Below are positions 34,882 through 43,538 of a DNA stretch of 64,000 nucleotides, in pieces. The stretch is from Planctomycetota bacterium. Lineage in GTDB: Bacteria > Planctomycetota > UBA1135. The notes below the pieces were generated by a model. It did not search any database, was not told where the DNA came from, and saw only the letters and a program-made list of their open reading frames with translations. The position numbers and the translations under genes were made by a program. Numbering within the stretch: position 1 is the first letter of the stretch; every line of letters starts with the position of its first letter. The DNA is taken from contig JAAESM010000074.1 of NCBI GenBank assembly GCA_024229395.1, positions 221,183 to 285,182 of the forward strand. The letters run 5' to 3'.

Positions 34882-37722
34882 CTAAAGCGAAGGCCGCAAC
34901 TGATAACTGCCGAGCTCAAACCCATGTTTGGCCGCCAGCTCCATGATGTGGCGCACGCGTGCTGGATTCACCGGTCCGCAGGAGTAGTCGGAGTCGAGTT
35001 CTTCCAGTCCCAACAGAATAGTCTCCGCGAGGCATGCGTAGGCGTGGCCATCGGGAAGATGCCACCCCGGCAACTGCAGACGCGATTCCGCCATACCGTT
35101 CGGCAGGCGCACGATTCCGCCGCGGATGTAGCTCATTTTCGGTCGCGCTTCCTCCAAACCGGGAGCGGCATCGCCAGGCACCGAAATATCAAGGAAGACC
35201 GTTGCGACATCCTCTGCAACATGCTCGGGATAAACAATAGGCTTGGTCGAGTTGCTTGCAGTCACGATTACGCGGCATTCGGCCAGGCGTGATATGTCCG
35301 TGGTGATCTCGACTTCGGCGCCGAGCTCATCCTCCTCGATCAACTCCGCAACGATGCGCTCCAGACGTTTCTCCGAACCAGGTTTCCCGACCAACAAGAT
35401 GCGCCCAGCTTCGGCCTTCAGCAAGTGTGCTTGGATACGACCTAAGTTTCCTGCGGCACCGACCACGGCGACGGTCTCCTTGCTCAAGTCCATGCCGCTC
35501 TCACGGCAGGAACGCACTACGGCAGCGGCGGCCATTCCGGCGGTCAGCGAGTTTCCCGACGTCACGCGAATCTCTTCGTTGCGCACGGCGGTACAGGAGC
35601 GCGTGAGGATCGAAGTGAAGCCGCCGAAGCCAACCCACTTACATCCTTCTTCGGTGGCTTCGAGTAATGCTTCGCGGATGTCGTCGACCATACGCGTGTA
35701 CTTGCGACGATCACGCAAAGCGCTGATGTAACCCTCGGGCATAATCGGCCAACCGAACACTACGCCTTCGACTTCCTTGCCGGTAAGCGAGCGGAGGCGG
35801 AAACGACGCATAGGGAAGTGGCATGACCAACCTTCCATGCGGCTGATCAGATGACTCGCATCTTCGTTGCTGAGGTCCGACAGACAGCGGTCCCAATCGC
35901 GCACACTCTCCGAGTCGATGAAGTGACTGAAGAAGGCAACGCGTGGAAGACCGCTCGGGGACTCGTAATGGCCGGCCGCATAGGAGGTGCCCACATCCAT
36001 GTCGGGCGGCGGCACTCTTGCGAGCAGATCATCGCCGTTGGGTTGGCTGACCTTGGTCTCACTGCCATGCAGGAAACGGGTCAAGGCGATGGCGTCGCCG
36101 TTGGCCAGGAAGCCACAAAGGCGATCAATCGAATCCAAGGCATGTTGGATGTCGTCTTCGGTGACCAGCACTGGCGGTTGTAGGCGCAGGGTGCGTGGAT
36201 GACGCAGCGCCGGAGCAACGCGAATATTCGCTTCATGCAACAACCAACCGGATGCCACGGCAGCCAATGCGCCGCCGGCGTCGAAGCCCCGAATAGTTGC
36301 CGATGGATTCCAATTCATGGAGGCGAACTCGATACCGAGCATCAAACCACGTCCGCGGACGTCGGCCAAAGCGGTGGGCCACCGTTCTTGGATCTTTTTC
36401 AACCCAGCAAGAAAAACTTCGCCCAAGTAAGCCGATCGTTTGACCAGTTCGCCATCGTTGCGAGTGAGCAACTCCACCACCGCAAGCGCAATGCGACTGG
36501 ATGGATCGTCTTCAGCGAAAGTCGAGGAGTGCATCAACGAGAACTCGTTGACGTATTCCTCGCGGGCGATTGCCATAGCAGCCACCTTTGCCAAACCGCC
36601 ACCCAACACCTTGGAAATCAACACGATCTCTGGTTGCAGGCCTGCGTCCTCGCAAGCGAACAACGCGCCGGTACGACCGAGACCGGTCTGGATTTCATCG
36701 GCGATCAGCGGGATGCGGTGGTCACGACAGATGCTGTGCAGTTCTTGGAGGCCCTCTTTCTTGAGAACGAGGATGCCGCCTTCGCCCTGGATCACTTCCA
36801 TGAAGAAAGCCGCGATGCAATGCACCTGCACTTTGCGCGGAGACCAACCGCCATCGCTACTACGCGACGGCTCGATCATCACCACGGTGTTCTCTTCGAT
36901 GACTTCTTCGAGTGCCTGGAGATCATCGGCGGGCACGAAGCCCACTGAGATGCCGGTGGATGACAAGGTCGAGTGATTGCGTTTGCCGTAACTGAGCTTG
37001 CCCGCCGCGGAACCGGAGCCGTGATAACCACCCTCCAATGCCAAGAATATGGGTTCGGCAGCGGCGGCTTCGCGGTTGGATTCGCTGACCTGCAGCATCA
37101 AGCTGTTCAAGTCGCGTAGTCCGGCCAAGCTTGGGTCGAGCTCAACCGCAGCTTTCAGGAATTCCTCTTGTTCGTCGGCCGAACGAGACTCCATTTCCTC
37201 GGCCATGGTCCGCCAAACACATTCGGTCTCAATCTCGATCGAATTCAAACGCGTGCGTCGCGCCAACTCGCAATGCTGCACCGCCGCTTCCACGGCTTCG
37301 GTACCGGTGTTCAGCAAGTGCACGATGTAATCGCGCCCCATCGAACGGTGCAAGACTTGATTCAACTCGTTGCACAACGCGCCAGCCCAACCACGCGTAG
37401 AAGCTTGGGTGTGCGTGGGCACTTGTTCATCAAGATTGGCCTGGGCGACCTCGACCAAGGCGGGGTGGTTGTGTCCCAACAGGCCTGCGCCATAACCAGC
37501 AAGGAAATCGAGCACCTCGATGGTCTCGCCATCCTTCTGATATTCCAGGTAAGGGCCGTGGCCGCGGCGATAAACCACATCCAGGCCAATGCTGTTGAGA
37601 ACCTCTGCTAGGCGCGGACGTGCCTTTTGGGCATAAAAGTCTCTAAGCTCACTATCACTCTGGGATAGCGGCAATGCGGCATGAAGACCGTCGATCGGAT
37701 TGGAGGGCCGGAAGTGGGACAA
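34882..37722 (-). CDS. Fusion: class III aminotransferase + acyl-ACP-reductase-like domain
   Basis: A 946-residue protein. Residues about 20-560 are a PLP class III aminotransferase (FLAGYGAGLLGHNHP; LLNTGTEAVEAA; EVIQGEGG; LIADEIQTGLGRTG; PLP Lys near 370 in LISKVLGGGLAK). Residues about 600-946 resemble cyanobacterial long-chain acyl-ACP reductase: GWSCHFPMRRFRLRSLTGKE, VGFGGFTSILT, TSGNSLTAGMAA, a Rossmann TVAVVGAAGNLGRIQAHLL and the end motif YACLAETILLGLEE. Together they could reduce a fatty acyl thioester to an aldehyde and then aminate it; this is inferred from domains. An internal stretch between 180 and 225 is an unusual helical insertion. Confidence 0.82.
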   Translation of the reverse strand: MSHFRPSNPIDGLHAALPLSQSDSELRDFYAQKARPRLAEVLNSIGLDVVYRRGHGPYLEYQKDGETIEVLDFLAGYGAGLLGHNHPALVEVAQANLDEQVPTHTQASTRGWAGALCNELNQVLHRSMGRDYIVHLLNTGTEAVEAAVQHCELARRTRLNSIEIETECVWRTMAEEMESRSADEQEEFLKAAVELDPSLAGLRDLNSLMLQVSESNREAAAAEPIFLALEGGYHGSGSAAGKLSYGKRNHSTLSSTGISVGFVPADDLQALEEVIEENTVVMIEPSRSSDGGWSPRKVQVHCIAAFFMEVIQGEGGILVLKKEGLQELHSICRDHRIPLIADEIQTGLGRTGALFACEDAGLQPEIVLISKVLGGGLAKVAAMAIAREEYVNEFSLMHSSTFAEDDPSSRIALAVVELLTRNDGELVKRSAYLGEVFLAGLKKIQERWPTALADVRGRGLMLGIEFASMNWNPSATIRGFDAGGALAAVASGWLLHEANIRVAPALRHPRTLRLQPPVLVTEDDIQHALDSIDRLCGFLANGDAIALTRFLHGSETKVSQPNGDDLLARVPPPDMDVGTSYAAGHYESPSGLPRVAFFSHFIDSESVRDWDRCLSDLSNEDASHLISRMEGWSCHFPMRRFRLRSLTGKEVEGVVFGWPIMPEGYISALRDRRKYTRMVDDIREALLEATEEGCKWVGFGGFTSILTRSCTAVRNEEIRVTSGNSLTAGMAAAAVVRSCRESGMDLSKETVAVVGAAGNLGRIQAHLLKAEAGRILLVGKPGSEKRLERIVAELIEEDELGAEVEITTDISRLAECRVIVTASNSTKPIVYPEHVAEDVATVFLDISVPGDAAPGLEEARPKMSYIRGGIVRLPNGMAESRLQLPGWHLPDGHAYACLAETILLGLEELDSDYSCGPVNPARVRHIMELAAKHGFELGSYQLRPSL

Positions 37723-37773
37723 TGAATTTCGGGACTGGACTCAATCCAAAGGAGGGCCAATTCTAGATTATCC

Positions 37774-37800
37774 CTCAACTTCTTGCTGCAAGAAGTTGAG
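37774..37800. repeat. Perfect inverted repeat inside the lipid operon
   Basis: CTCAACTTCTTGC and its exact complement GCAAGAAGTTGAG flank a single base (13-nt arms, 37774-37786 and 37788-37800). It follows the small membrane-protein stop by 3 bp on the minus strand, in the only sizeable gap of the upper operon. No T-tract follows on the minus strand, so it may be a processing or attenuation structure rather than a full terminator. Confidence 0.6.
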
Positions 37801-37803
37801 CGC

Positions 37804-38235
37804 TTAATGCTCCATTATGGCCGCTAAGGTGACGAAAAGGCAGCCCAACGCCAAAACAATCGTTCCCCAAGTCACGTCCATGAAGTTGAGTGCAATATCG
37901 GTGGCAATGCTGGTGGTGGTATCGACCACGGCAGCGGTGGCCTCTTCGAAGAAACCATCTGGCTCTGGTTCCATCAAGCCTTGCAGGTATGGCCAGAGCA
38001 AAGCAACCCACATGATCCCCGCGGAAATGCGCGCAAATAGGCTCTTTCGCAGTGCCAAGCAGACGAGGGCAGCGACCGCTCCGAGGATCATGATGGCGGC
38101 TTCTGGGCCGGCCACCTCCCAATAACTCACATCTCCGTAGAGAGTCACGCTGGCCGCAGGGGCGAAGGAACCAAGGACCACCATGGCTGCGCCGCCAATG
38201 GCGAGGAAATCGAACTTACTGGCTGGGAAATTCAT
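37804..38235 (-). CDS. Four-helix membrane protein of unknown family
   Basis: The 143-residue protein is almost all membrane segments: FLAIGGAAMVVLGSFAP, AAIMILGAVAALVCLAL, ISAGIMWVALLWPYLQG and WGTIVLALGCLFVTLAAIM. Between helices 3 and 4 is an acidic loop (PEPDGFFEEAT). It begins 5 bp after the lipid-kinase stop, so it is co-transcribed. No family is recognised; it could be a membrane anchor or subunit for the lipid pathway. Confidence 0.65.
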   Translation of the reverse strand: MNFPASKFDFLAIGGAAMVVLGSFAPAASVTLYGDVSYWEVAGPEAAIMILGAVAALVCLALRKSLFARISAGIMWVALLWPYLQGLMEPEPDGFFEEATAAVVDTTTSIATDIALNFMDVTWGTIVLALGCLFVTLAAIMEH

Positions 38236-38240
38236 TTCAA

Positions 38241-39224
38241 TTAAGAGCCTAGCACCTCACCCACCACGATTTTTAGGCGGTGCTCGGCCAATTCTAAGAC
38301 CGCTGGTAAACGGCCGACCAACTCGCCGTCGGCCTCAAGAAGCACTTTGGTTTCCGCGCGCGCCTCGAGTCGCTTGCAGCGCGAGTAATGCACATCAGCA
38401 TGTTGGATGCGGTTGCCGGAGAAGGTCTCGCCCAGCCGGCGGATGGCTTCGAAGCGACCGAGATCGCCGACCACGACCAAGTCCAGCTCGCCATCGCTGA
38501 TGCGCGCATCGGGAGCGATGCACATACCGCCACCAAAATAGGCATTGTTGGCGACCACCACGGTGATGATCTTCTTGCTCATCAAGGGATGGTCATCGCT
38601 TGCGAAACTAATCGTAGGGTTGCGGAAGGTCAACAAGGTGCGCACGGTCTGCCATAAGTAGGTCGGACGGCCGGGCAGGAACCGCGACTTCTTCTGTAGG
38701 CGTTCGCACACCACCGCACCGATGCCAAAATCAACCGCATTCAGGAAGTAGCGTTCCACCTCTTGCCCATCTTCATCGTGGCATTGAATGAAACCTATAT
38801 CGACCGATTGGGTTTGAGCCTCGGTCAACAGGGCCAACGCCTGCGCCGGATCCCCTGGGATTCCGACTCCACGCGCGAAATCGGAGCCACTGCCCGCCGG
38901 CCAGATGCCGAGCACCGGCTTGCGCTGATGCTTTGGGTCCGGAAGCTCGGCAGTCATCAAGCCATTGACCACTTCATGGACCGTGCCGTCGCCGCCGACG
39001 GCAATGATGTAGTCCTGACCACGCTCGACCGCATCCTTGGCGATATGAGTGGCGTCGCCCGGCGCACGCGTGAACAAGACCTCACCCAGTGGGAAATGTT
39101 CGCGCAGCATGGCTTCACGTGTAGCCCAACGTCGGCCGGTCTTTCCGGCAGCGGCACGCGGATTGACCACGAAAGTCGTACGTCGGTCGGGCGGTTTCAC
39201 CTCCGCCACGCTAACTTGTGCCAT
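38241..39224 (-). CDS. Diacylglycerol kinase / lipid kinase family protein
   Basis: From ATG 39224 (MAQVSVAEVKPP) the product has 327 residues; an upstream codon at 39287 would add 21. The catalytic domain shows TTFVVNPRAAAGKTGRRW, the phosphate-binding YIIAVGGDGTVHEVVNGLM and GIWPAGSGSDFARGVGIP, all hallmark DAGK/YegS motifs. A C-terminal beta-sandwich follows, with ISDGELDLVVVGDLGR. It would phosphorylate a lipid alcohol (diacylglycerol, ceramide-like or other) on the cytoplasmic face. It heads the minus-strand lipid operon. Its start codon overlaps that of the divergent OPT gene in a CCATGG palindrome. Confidence 0.88.
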   Translation of the reverse strand: MAQVSVAEVKPPDRRTTFVVNPRAAAGKTGRRWATREAMLREHFPLGEVLFTRAPGDATHIAKDAVERGQDYIIAVGGDGTVHEVVNGLMTAELPDPKHQRKPVLGIWPAGSGSDFARGVGIPGDPAQALALLTEAQTQSVDIGFIQCHDEDGQEVERYFLNAVDFGIGAVVCERLQKKSRFLPGRPTYLWQTVRTLLTFRNPTISFASDDHPLMSKKIITVVVANNAYFGGGMCIAPDARISDGELDLVVVGDLGRFEAIRRLGETFSGNRIQHADVHYSRCKRLEARAETKVLLEADGELVGRLPAVLELAEHRLKIVVGEVLGS

Positions 39225-41451
39225 GGCCCTGTTCCAGACTCCACCCGCCACGAACGAAGAAGCTGCAAAGTACGAACCCCTCGACATCGGACCCGAGAAG
39301 GTCCTCGAGATGACTGAGGAGGAATGGTACGAACATATTTACCGCGGCGAGGATGTCCCGCAGCTCACATTAAGGGCTGTTGCGGTCGGCTCGATCCTCG
39401 GTTTCTTCCTGGCTTTCACCAACCTGTATATCGGTTTGAAGACTGGTTGGGCGCTTGGAGTAGCGATCACGGCGTGCATTTTGTCCTACGCGCTTTGGAC
39501 CATGCTGCAGAAGTCTGGCGCGGCGAAGTCGCAGATGACCATCCTCGAGACCAACTGCATGCAGTCCACCGCCAGCTCGGCGGGTTATTCGACGGGCGGC
39601 ACGATGGTCTCGGCAATCGCGGCAATGCTGCTGCTGTCGGTTACTGCGGATAACCCTGGGGGTGTCCATATTGATCCATGGGTGTTGATTGGCTGGACGA
39701 TCTCACTTGCAGCGCTCGGAACGGTGATGGCCATCCCGATGAAGCGCAACTTGATCAACCGCGACCGCCTGAAGTTCCCATCTGGAACTGCGGCAGCGGT
39801 AACCCTTCAATCGCTGTACTCGCACGGCGATGTGGCAATGAAGAAGGCCAAGGTGCTCGGCATCTCGGCAGGCGTAGGCGCCTTGTTCTCGCTGGGCTTG
39901 GATTTCAACTGGCTGGTGAAAGCCGCCACCGAAACCGCCGAACGCACGCGCGGCGCCATCCTGCCGCACGCCTTCAACATCTTCGACAAGTTCTTCCCGG
40001 TCGCCCCGGGCTCGCACGATGTCGAAGGCAAGATCGAGTCCTACAAACCATCGGATTGGACCATGGCACTCGATGTCAACCCAGTCATGATCGCTGCAGG
40101 CGGTCTGGTTGGCCTGCGCATCGGTTTCTACATGGTGATCGGCGGCCTGGTCTTGGTTTACGGCCTTGGCGGCCCCGCGCTGCAAGATGTCTGGACCAGC
40201 CCTTATGGCATGGAGTTGGATCAAGTGCTTGAGCAGACTGAAGGCGCCACCACCGCCGATGCTTACGTCACGGCGCTGGATCCTTTGAAGGACAAATTCC
40301 CCGGCTACGCTCCTGAGCTGGAGAAAATCGCCACCACCGAACTGGATCCAGAGAGTCCTGAGCTCACCGTTCCGCAGCTGATGCGCGAATCGCTCACCAC
40401 GCTAGCTGCTGGTGAAATCCGCGGCGCCGTCACTTCGCCAGGCAAGGCATGGAAAGAAGTCGGCCTATGGCTCGGCGTATCGATCATGCTCGCTTACGGA
40501 ATCCTGCAGTTCTTCACCCAATGGCGCACGATCCTGCGCGCCTTCTCGGGTCTGGGCAAACGTAACGGCGACGACATCCCGCAGATCGTCAAGGACACCG
40601 AAGTCCCTGGCAGTTGGTTCACTTTCGGTACCGCGATCTCCGGTGCCGCAGCAGTCATGATTGCGCAGTTCGCCTTTGGCATTCCGTTCTACTTCGGTGC
40701 ACTCGCCGTAGCCATGACCTTCTTCCTGGCCATGGTCGCCGCACGTGCAACTGGCGAATCAGATATCACACCTGTGGGCGCAATGGGCAAGATCATGCAG
40801 TTGACCTTCGGCGCCATCATGCCGCAGTCGGCAAATGCCAACTTGATGTCGGCATCGATCACCGCCAACTCTGCTGGTAGTGCTGCTGACCTTCTCAACG
40901 ACCTGAAGTCTGGCTACTTGCTCGGCGCCAACCCGCGTCGTCAGTTCATCGCCCAGATGTGGGGTATCGCGGCCGGTACTGCCGCAACCGTGCTCGGCTT
41001 CTACTTGCTGGTCCCTGATGCCACCGTAATGACCGGCCGCATGCTGTCCGACGGCACCTTCGAAACTCCGCAGTTCCCGGCTCCGGCTGCACAAGCCTGG
41101 ATGGCAATCGCCAAGGTCATGACCGGCGGCGGCCTCAGTGCCATGCACCCGATGCACGTGACGATGATCATGTGGGGCCTCGGCTTGGGTACGGCAATGC
41201 TCGCCTTGGAGCTGCTACTGCCGAAACAGCGCGGCTGGCTGCCATCCGCAACCGGCATCGGCCTGGGTCTGATTCTGCCGTTCAACTACCCACTGTCCAT
41301 GTTCCTCGGTGCTGTCATCGCCGCGATCTGGACCAAGAGCCGCAAGGAAAACGCCGAGTTCTACCTGATCCCGATTGTGTCTGGTTTAATCGCCGGTATC
41401 TCCATCTTTGGAGTGCTTGGCGCGGTCATGAATACCTTTGTACTGAAATAG
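39223..41451 (+). CDS. OPT family oligopeptide transporter (paralogue 2)
   Basis: Start ATG 39223 is set by similarity of MALFQTPPATNEEAAKYEPL to paralogue 1; longer frames upstream are antisense of the lipid kinase. The 742-residue protein shares all OPT motifs with the first copy (NLYIGLKTGWALGVAITACI, MTILETNCMQSTASSAGYST, ANPRRQFIAQMWG). It differs by about 65 extra residues, a soluble acidic loop near 330-395 (QVLEQTEGATTADAYVTALD onward), which could face outward and bind substrate. It faces the lipid kinase. Its promoter would have to lie inside that gene. Confidence 0.9.
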   Translation: MALFQTPPATNEEAAKYEPLDIGPEKVLEMTEEEWYEHIYRGEDVPQLTLRAVAVGSILGFFLAFTNLYIGLKTGWALGVAITACILSYALWTMLQKSGAAKSQMTILETNCMQSTASSAGYSTGGTMVSAIAAMLLLSVTADNPGGVHIDPWVLIGWTISLAALGTVMAIPMKRNLINRDRLKFPSGTAAAVTLQSLYSHGDVAMKKAKVLGISAGVGALFSLGLDFNWLVKAATETAERTRGAILPHAFNIFDKFFPVAPGSHDVEGKIESYKPSDWTMALDVNPVMIAAGGLVGLRIGFYMVIGGLVLVYGLGGPALQDVWTSPYGMELDQVLEQTEGATTADAYVTALDPLKDKFPGYAPELEKIATTELDPESPELTVPQLMRESLTTLAAGEIRGAVTSPGKAWKEVGLWLGVSIMLAYGILQFFTQWRTILRAFSGLGKRNGDDIPQIVKDTEVPGSWFTFGTAISGAAAVMIAQFAFGIPFYFGALAVAMTFFLAMVAARATGESDITPVGAMGKIMQLTFGAIMPQSANANLMSASITANSAGSAADLLNDLKSGYLLGANPRRQFIAQMWGIAAGTAATVLGFYLLVPDATVMTGRMLSDGTFETPQFPAPAAQAWMAIAKVMTGGGLSAMHPMHVTMIMWGLGLGTAMLALELLLPKQRGWLPSATGIGLGLILPFNYPLSMFLGAVIAAIWTKSRKENAEFYLIPIVSGLIAGISIFGVLGAVMNTFVLK

Positions 41452-42065
41452 GACAAAGGCTATTCTCTACGGAAGGAACTGCGCGTGGCCAAAGAGGATG
41501 CGGAATCCGCCAACTGCTCCAAGGGAACTTTCCTGGCGGTCATGAGATTCGCACGCCGCTGAACGGGATCCCTGGACTGACGGAGTTATTGGTGAACTCC
41601 AAGATGTCGGCCGACCAGCATGATCAATTGCAGACGGTCTATTCATCGGGCAAGATCCTGTTGATGACCCTTAACGACGCCTTGGACTTCTCCAAGATGG
41701 AGGCGAATCAATTCGAGCTGTCTTCACGTGAGTTCTCGGCCAACGACTTGATCGACCAAGTGCTGCGTTTGTATTCGCAGAACGCCAGCGCCAAGACCAT
41801 CGTGCTCAGTGGTGTTGGCATTCGTGAACTTCATCACTTCCTGCTTGGTGATCCAAACCGTCTGCAACAAATACTCACGAACCTGGTCAGCAATGCGGTG
41901 AAGTTCACCGACCGCGGCACGGTGGAGCTGCATACCGAACTCCTGCGAGAGACTAATCATGACGTGCGTTTACGTTTCGTGGTCGAGGACTCTGGCATCG
42001 GCATGAGTGATGAAGAGGTCGCGCGCCTGTTCCAACCCTTCTCGCAAGCCGATGAATCCAACTCG
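41452..42065 (+). pseudogene. Sensor histidine kinase remnant
   Basis: Immediately after the OPT stop the frame reads SLRKELRVAKEDAESANCSK, then shifts. The second frame continues with HEIRTPLNG (H-box), LLMTLNDALDFSKMEANQF, LTNLVSNAVKFTDRG (N-box), VVEDSGIGMSDEEV (G1) and LFQPFSQADESNSR, where it breaks off before the G2 box. The shift at about 41542-41547 fits a 7-nt deletion between ATGAG repeats. Sensor input domain, start codon and the end of the ATPase domain are missing, so this is a dead fragment. Confidence 0.75.
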
Positions 42066-42199
42066 CGAAACCACTCCGGGAACGGACGGTCCGCAAGCTT
42101 GTCCCATTCCAATTCCTGTTGCCCACGCGCTGGCAGACACAGCAGGGTTGCAGCAAGTCCAATCAACAAGCAGAAGTGGCGCAGCTTGGATTTCATCAT
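42065..42199 (-). pseudogene. 5' fragment of an exported-protein gene
   Basis: A minus-strand start (ATG 42199 or 42196) encodes a signal peptide, KLRHFCLLIGLAATLLCLPA, followed by RGQQELEWDKLADRPFPEWF. The rest of the frame is the antisense of the kinase remnant, so only about 45 codons survive. Identity of the parent gene is unknown. No other gene lies in 41452-42231. Confidence 0.45.
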
Positions 42200-42231
42200 C
42201 CGAATTCTAACACCGCATGTTCAGGTCTTCC

Positions 42232-43350
42232 CTAAATCGCCTTCAGGTTGGGAGATTCATACTCCACCTGAATGGACTGGCTCTGGCGCGAAACCGCCTT
42301 GGCCTTGTACATCAATTCATCGGCGCATTCGATCAATGCCTGCTCCGATGGGAACGACGTCGGCCCGCATTGCGCCACGCCCATGCTGAAGGTGACTGGA
42401 TAACCAATCGCTTCGGCAAAGATTCCACGCAATCGTTCACAGACTTCCTTGGCCACGCGGATTTCGGTGTTCGGCAGGATCACTGCGAACTCATCGCCGC
42501 CTTGACGCACCGGGATGTCGGTATCGCGCACGCTTGCTGCGAGGGTACGACCGACATAGGCCAGGATCTCGTCGCCAGCTTGGTGACCGCGAGCATCGTT
42601 GATCTCCTTGAAGCCATTCAAGTCGATCGAAGCAAGGCACACTGGCTTCTTGGCCTGCTTGGCCACCGAGATCTCATGCCGCAAGCGTTCAAAGAAGGCG
42701 CGGCGGTTCAGCAAGCCGGTCAAGCCGTCGTGCTGAGCAATGGTTTCCAATTCATGCGTGCGCGCGCTCACCTCAGCCTCCAGTTGCTGGGTGTAGGTGC
42801 GCATCTTGGCGTTGGCGTTCTCGACATGGGCGTTGAGCGCCGACATATAGCCCTCGAAGACCAGGTGCACGTCGAAACGAATCATCTTGTGCATCGAACT
42901 GCGCAACAAGACAGCAGCTTCGGCACCAATCAAACGCTCGCCACGTTTATCGAGAAGTTCGTCCAGCAGACAACTGATGGTGTTGACGGCTGACAGGAAT
43001 TGTTTCGGACCAACCCCAATCCGTTGGTGGATTAGGCCAGTGCGCAGATGCGAATCGACATAAGGGCCATCACAGAAACCGTTAAACAACCGCAATAAGT
43101 ATTCCTTAAATGCGTTCTGAACACGGAGCATCGTGCCTTTGTCGCCGATGGCAAGTACGACATCGCTGCATTGGCAAATCTGTTCGCAAATACGGCGGGC
43201 TAGATCGTCAGCCTCGCCAGCGATGACGGATTGAAAAGAGGCAAGAACCTTCAAATCGCGGTCATCGATTTGAAATGCCGCTTTCCGCTCCTCTAAATCG
43301 AAGGCCGTAATCTGGAGCTGATCGGCCAGCGTGAGGTCAATTAAAGACAT
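42232..43350 (-). CDS. Globin-coupled diguanylate cyclase
   Basis: Start ATG 43350 (MSLIDLTLADQLQITAFDLE) gives 372 residues. Residues about 20-170 form a globin-sensor domain: RTGLIHQRIGVGPKQFLSA, in which the His (about 108) would bind haem iron, as in DosC-type oxygen sensors. A helical linker with a coiled-coil end follows (about 170-215), then the GGDEF domain with HDGLTGLLNRRAFFERL and RQGGDEFAVILP. RDTD five residues before GGDEF is an intact inhibitory I-site. It makes cyclic-di-GMP in response to O2 or similar gases, by family knowledge. Confidence 0.9.
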   Translation of the reverse strand: MSLIDLTLADQLQITAFDLEERKAAFQIDDRDLKVLASFQSVIAGEADDLARRICEQICQCSDVVLAIGDKGTMLRVQNAFKEYLLRLFNGFCDGPYVDSHLRTGLIHQRIGVGPKQFLSAVNTISCLLDELLDKRGERLIGAEAAVLLRSSMHKMIRFDVHLVFEGYMSALNAHVENANAKMRTYTQQLEAEVSARTHELETIAQHDGLTGLLNRRAFFERLRHEISVAKQAKKPVCLASIDLNGFKEINDARGHQAGDEILAYVGRTLAASVRDTDIPVRQGGDEFAVILPNTEIRVAKEVCERLRGIFAEAIGYPVTFSMGVAQCGPTSFPSEQALIECADELMYKAKAVSRQSQSIQVEYESPNLKAI

Positions 43351-43538
43351 GAACCAGGATGTTGGGGCTAAACGAGGTCTAGACCAAGTCCTATCGGCCA
43401 ACCGCTCGCAGGACTTTAATTGCCAAGGCTCCACTTTTTCGCGGAAAGGTCTGAAATGCGGCCTGAATCACTCTAGAGTGCAGAAAGGCTCGGTCGGAAG
43501 GGGCCCCAAGGCCGAAGGGCAATCTATTATCCCAAGGC

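Noticed and set aside
39049..39222. Upstream extension of the second OPT gene
   Set aside because: The added residues are antisense of the lipid kinase, and the paralogue starts with the same MALFQ.
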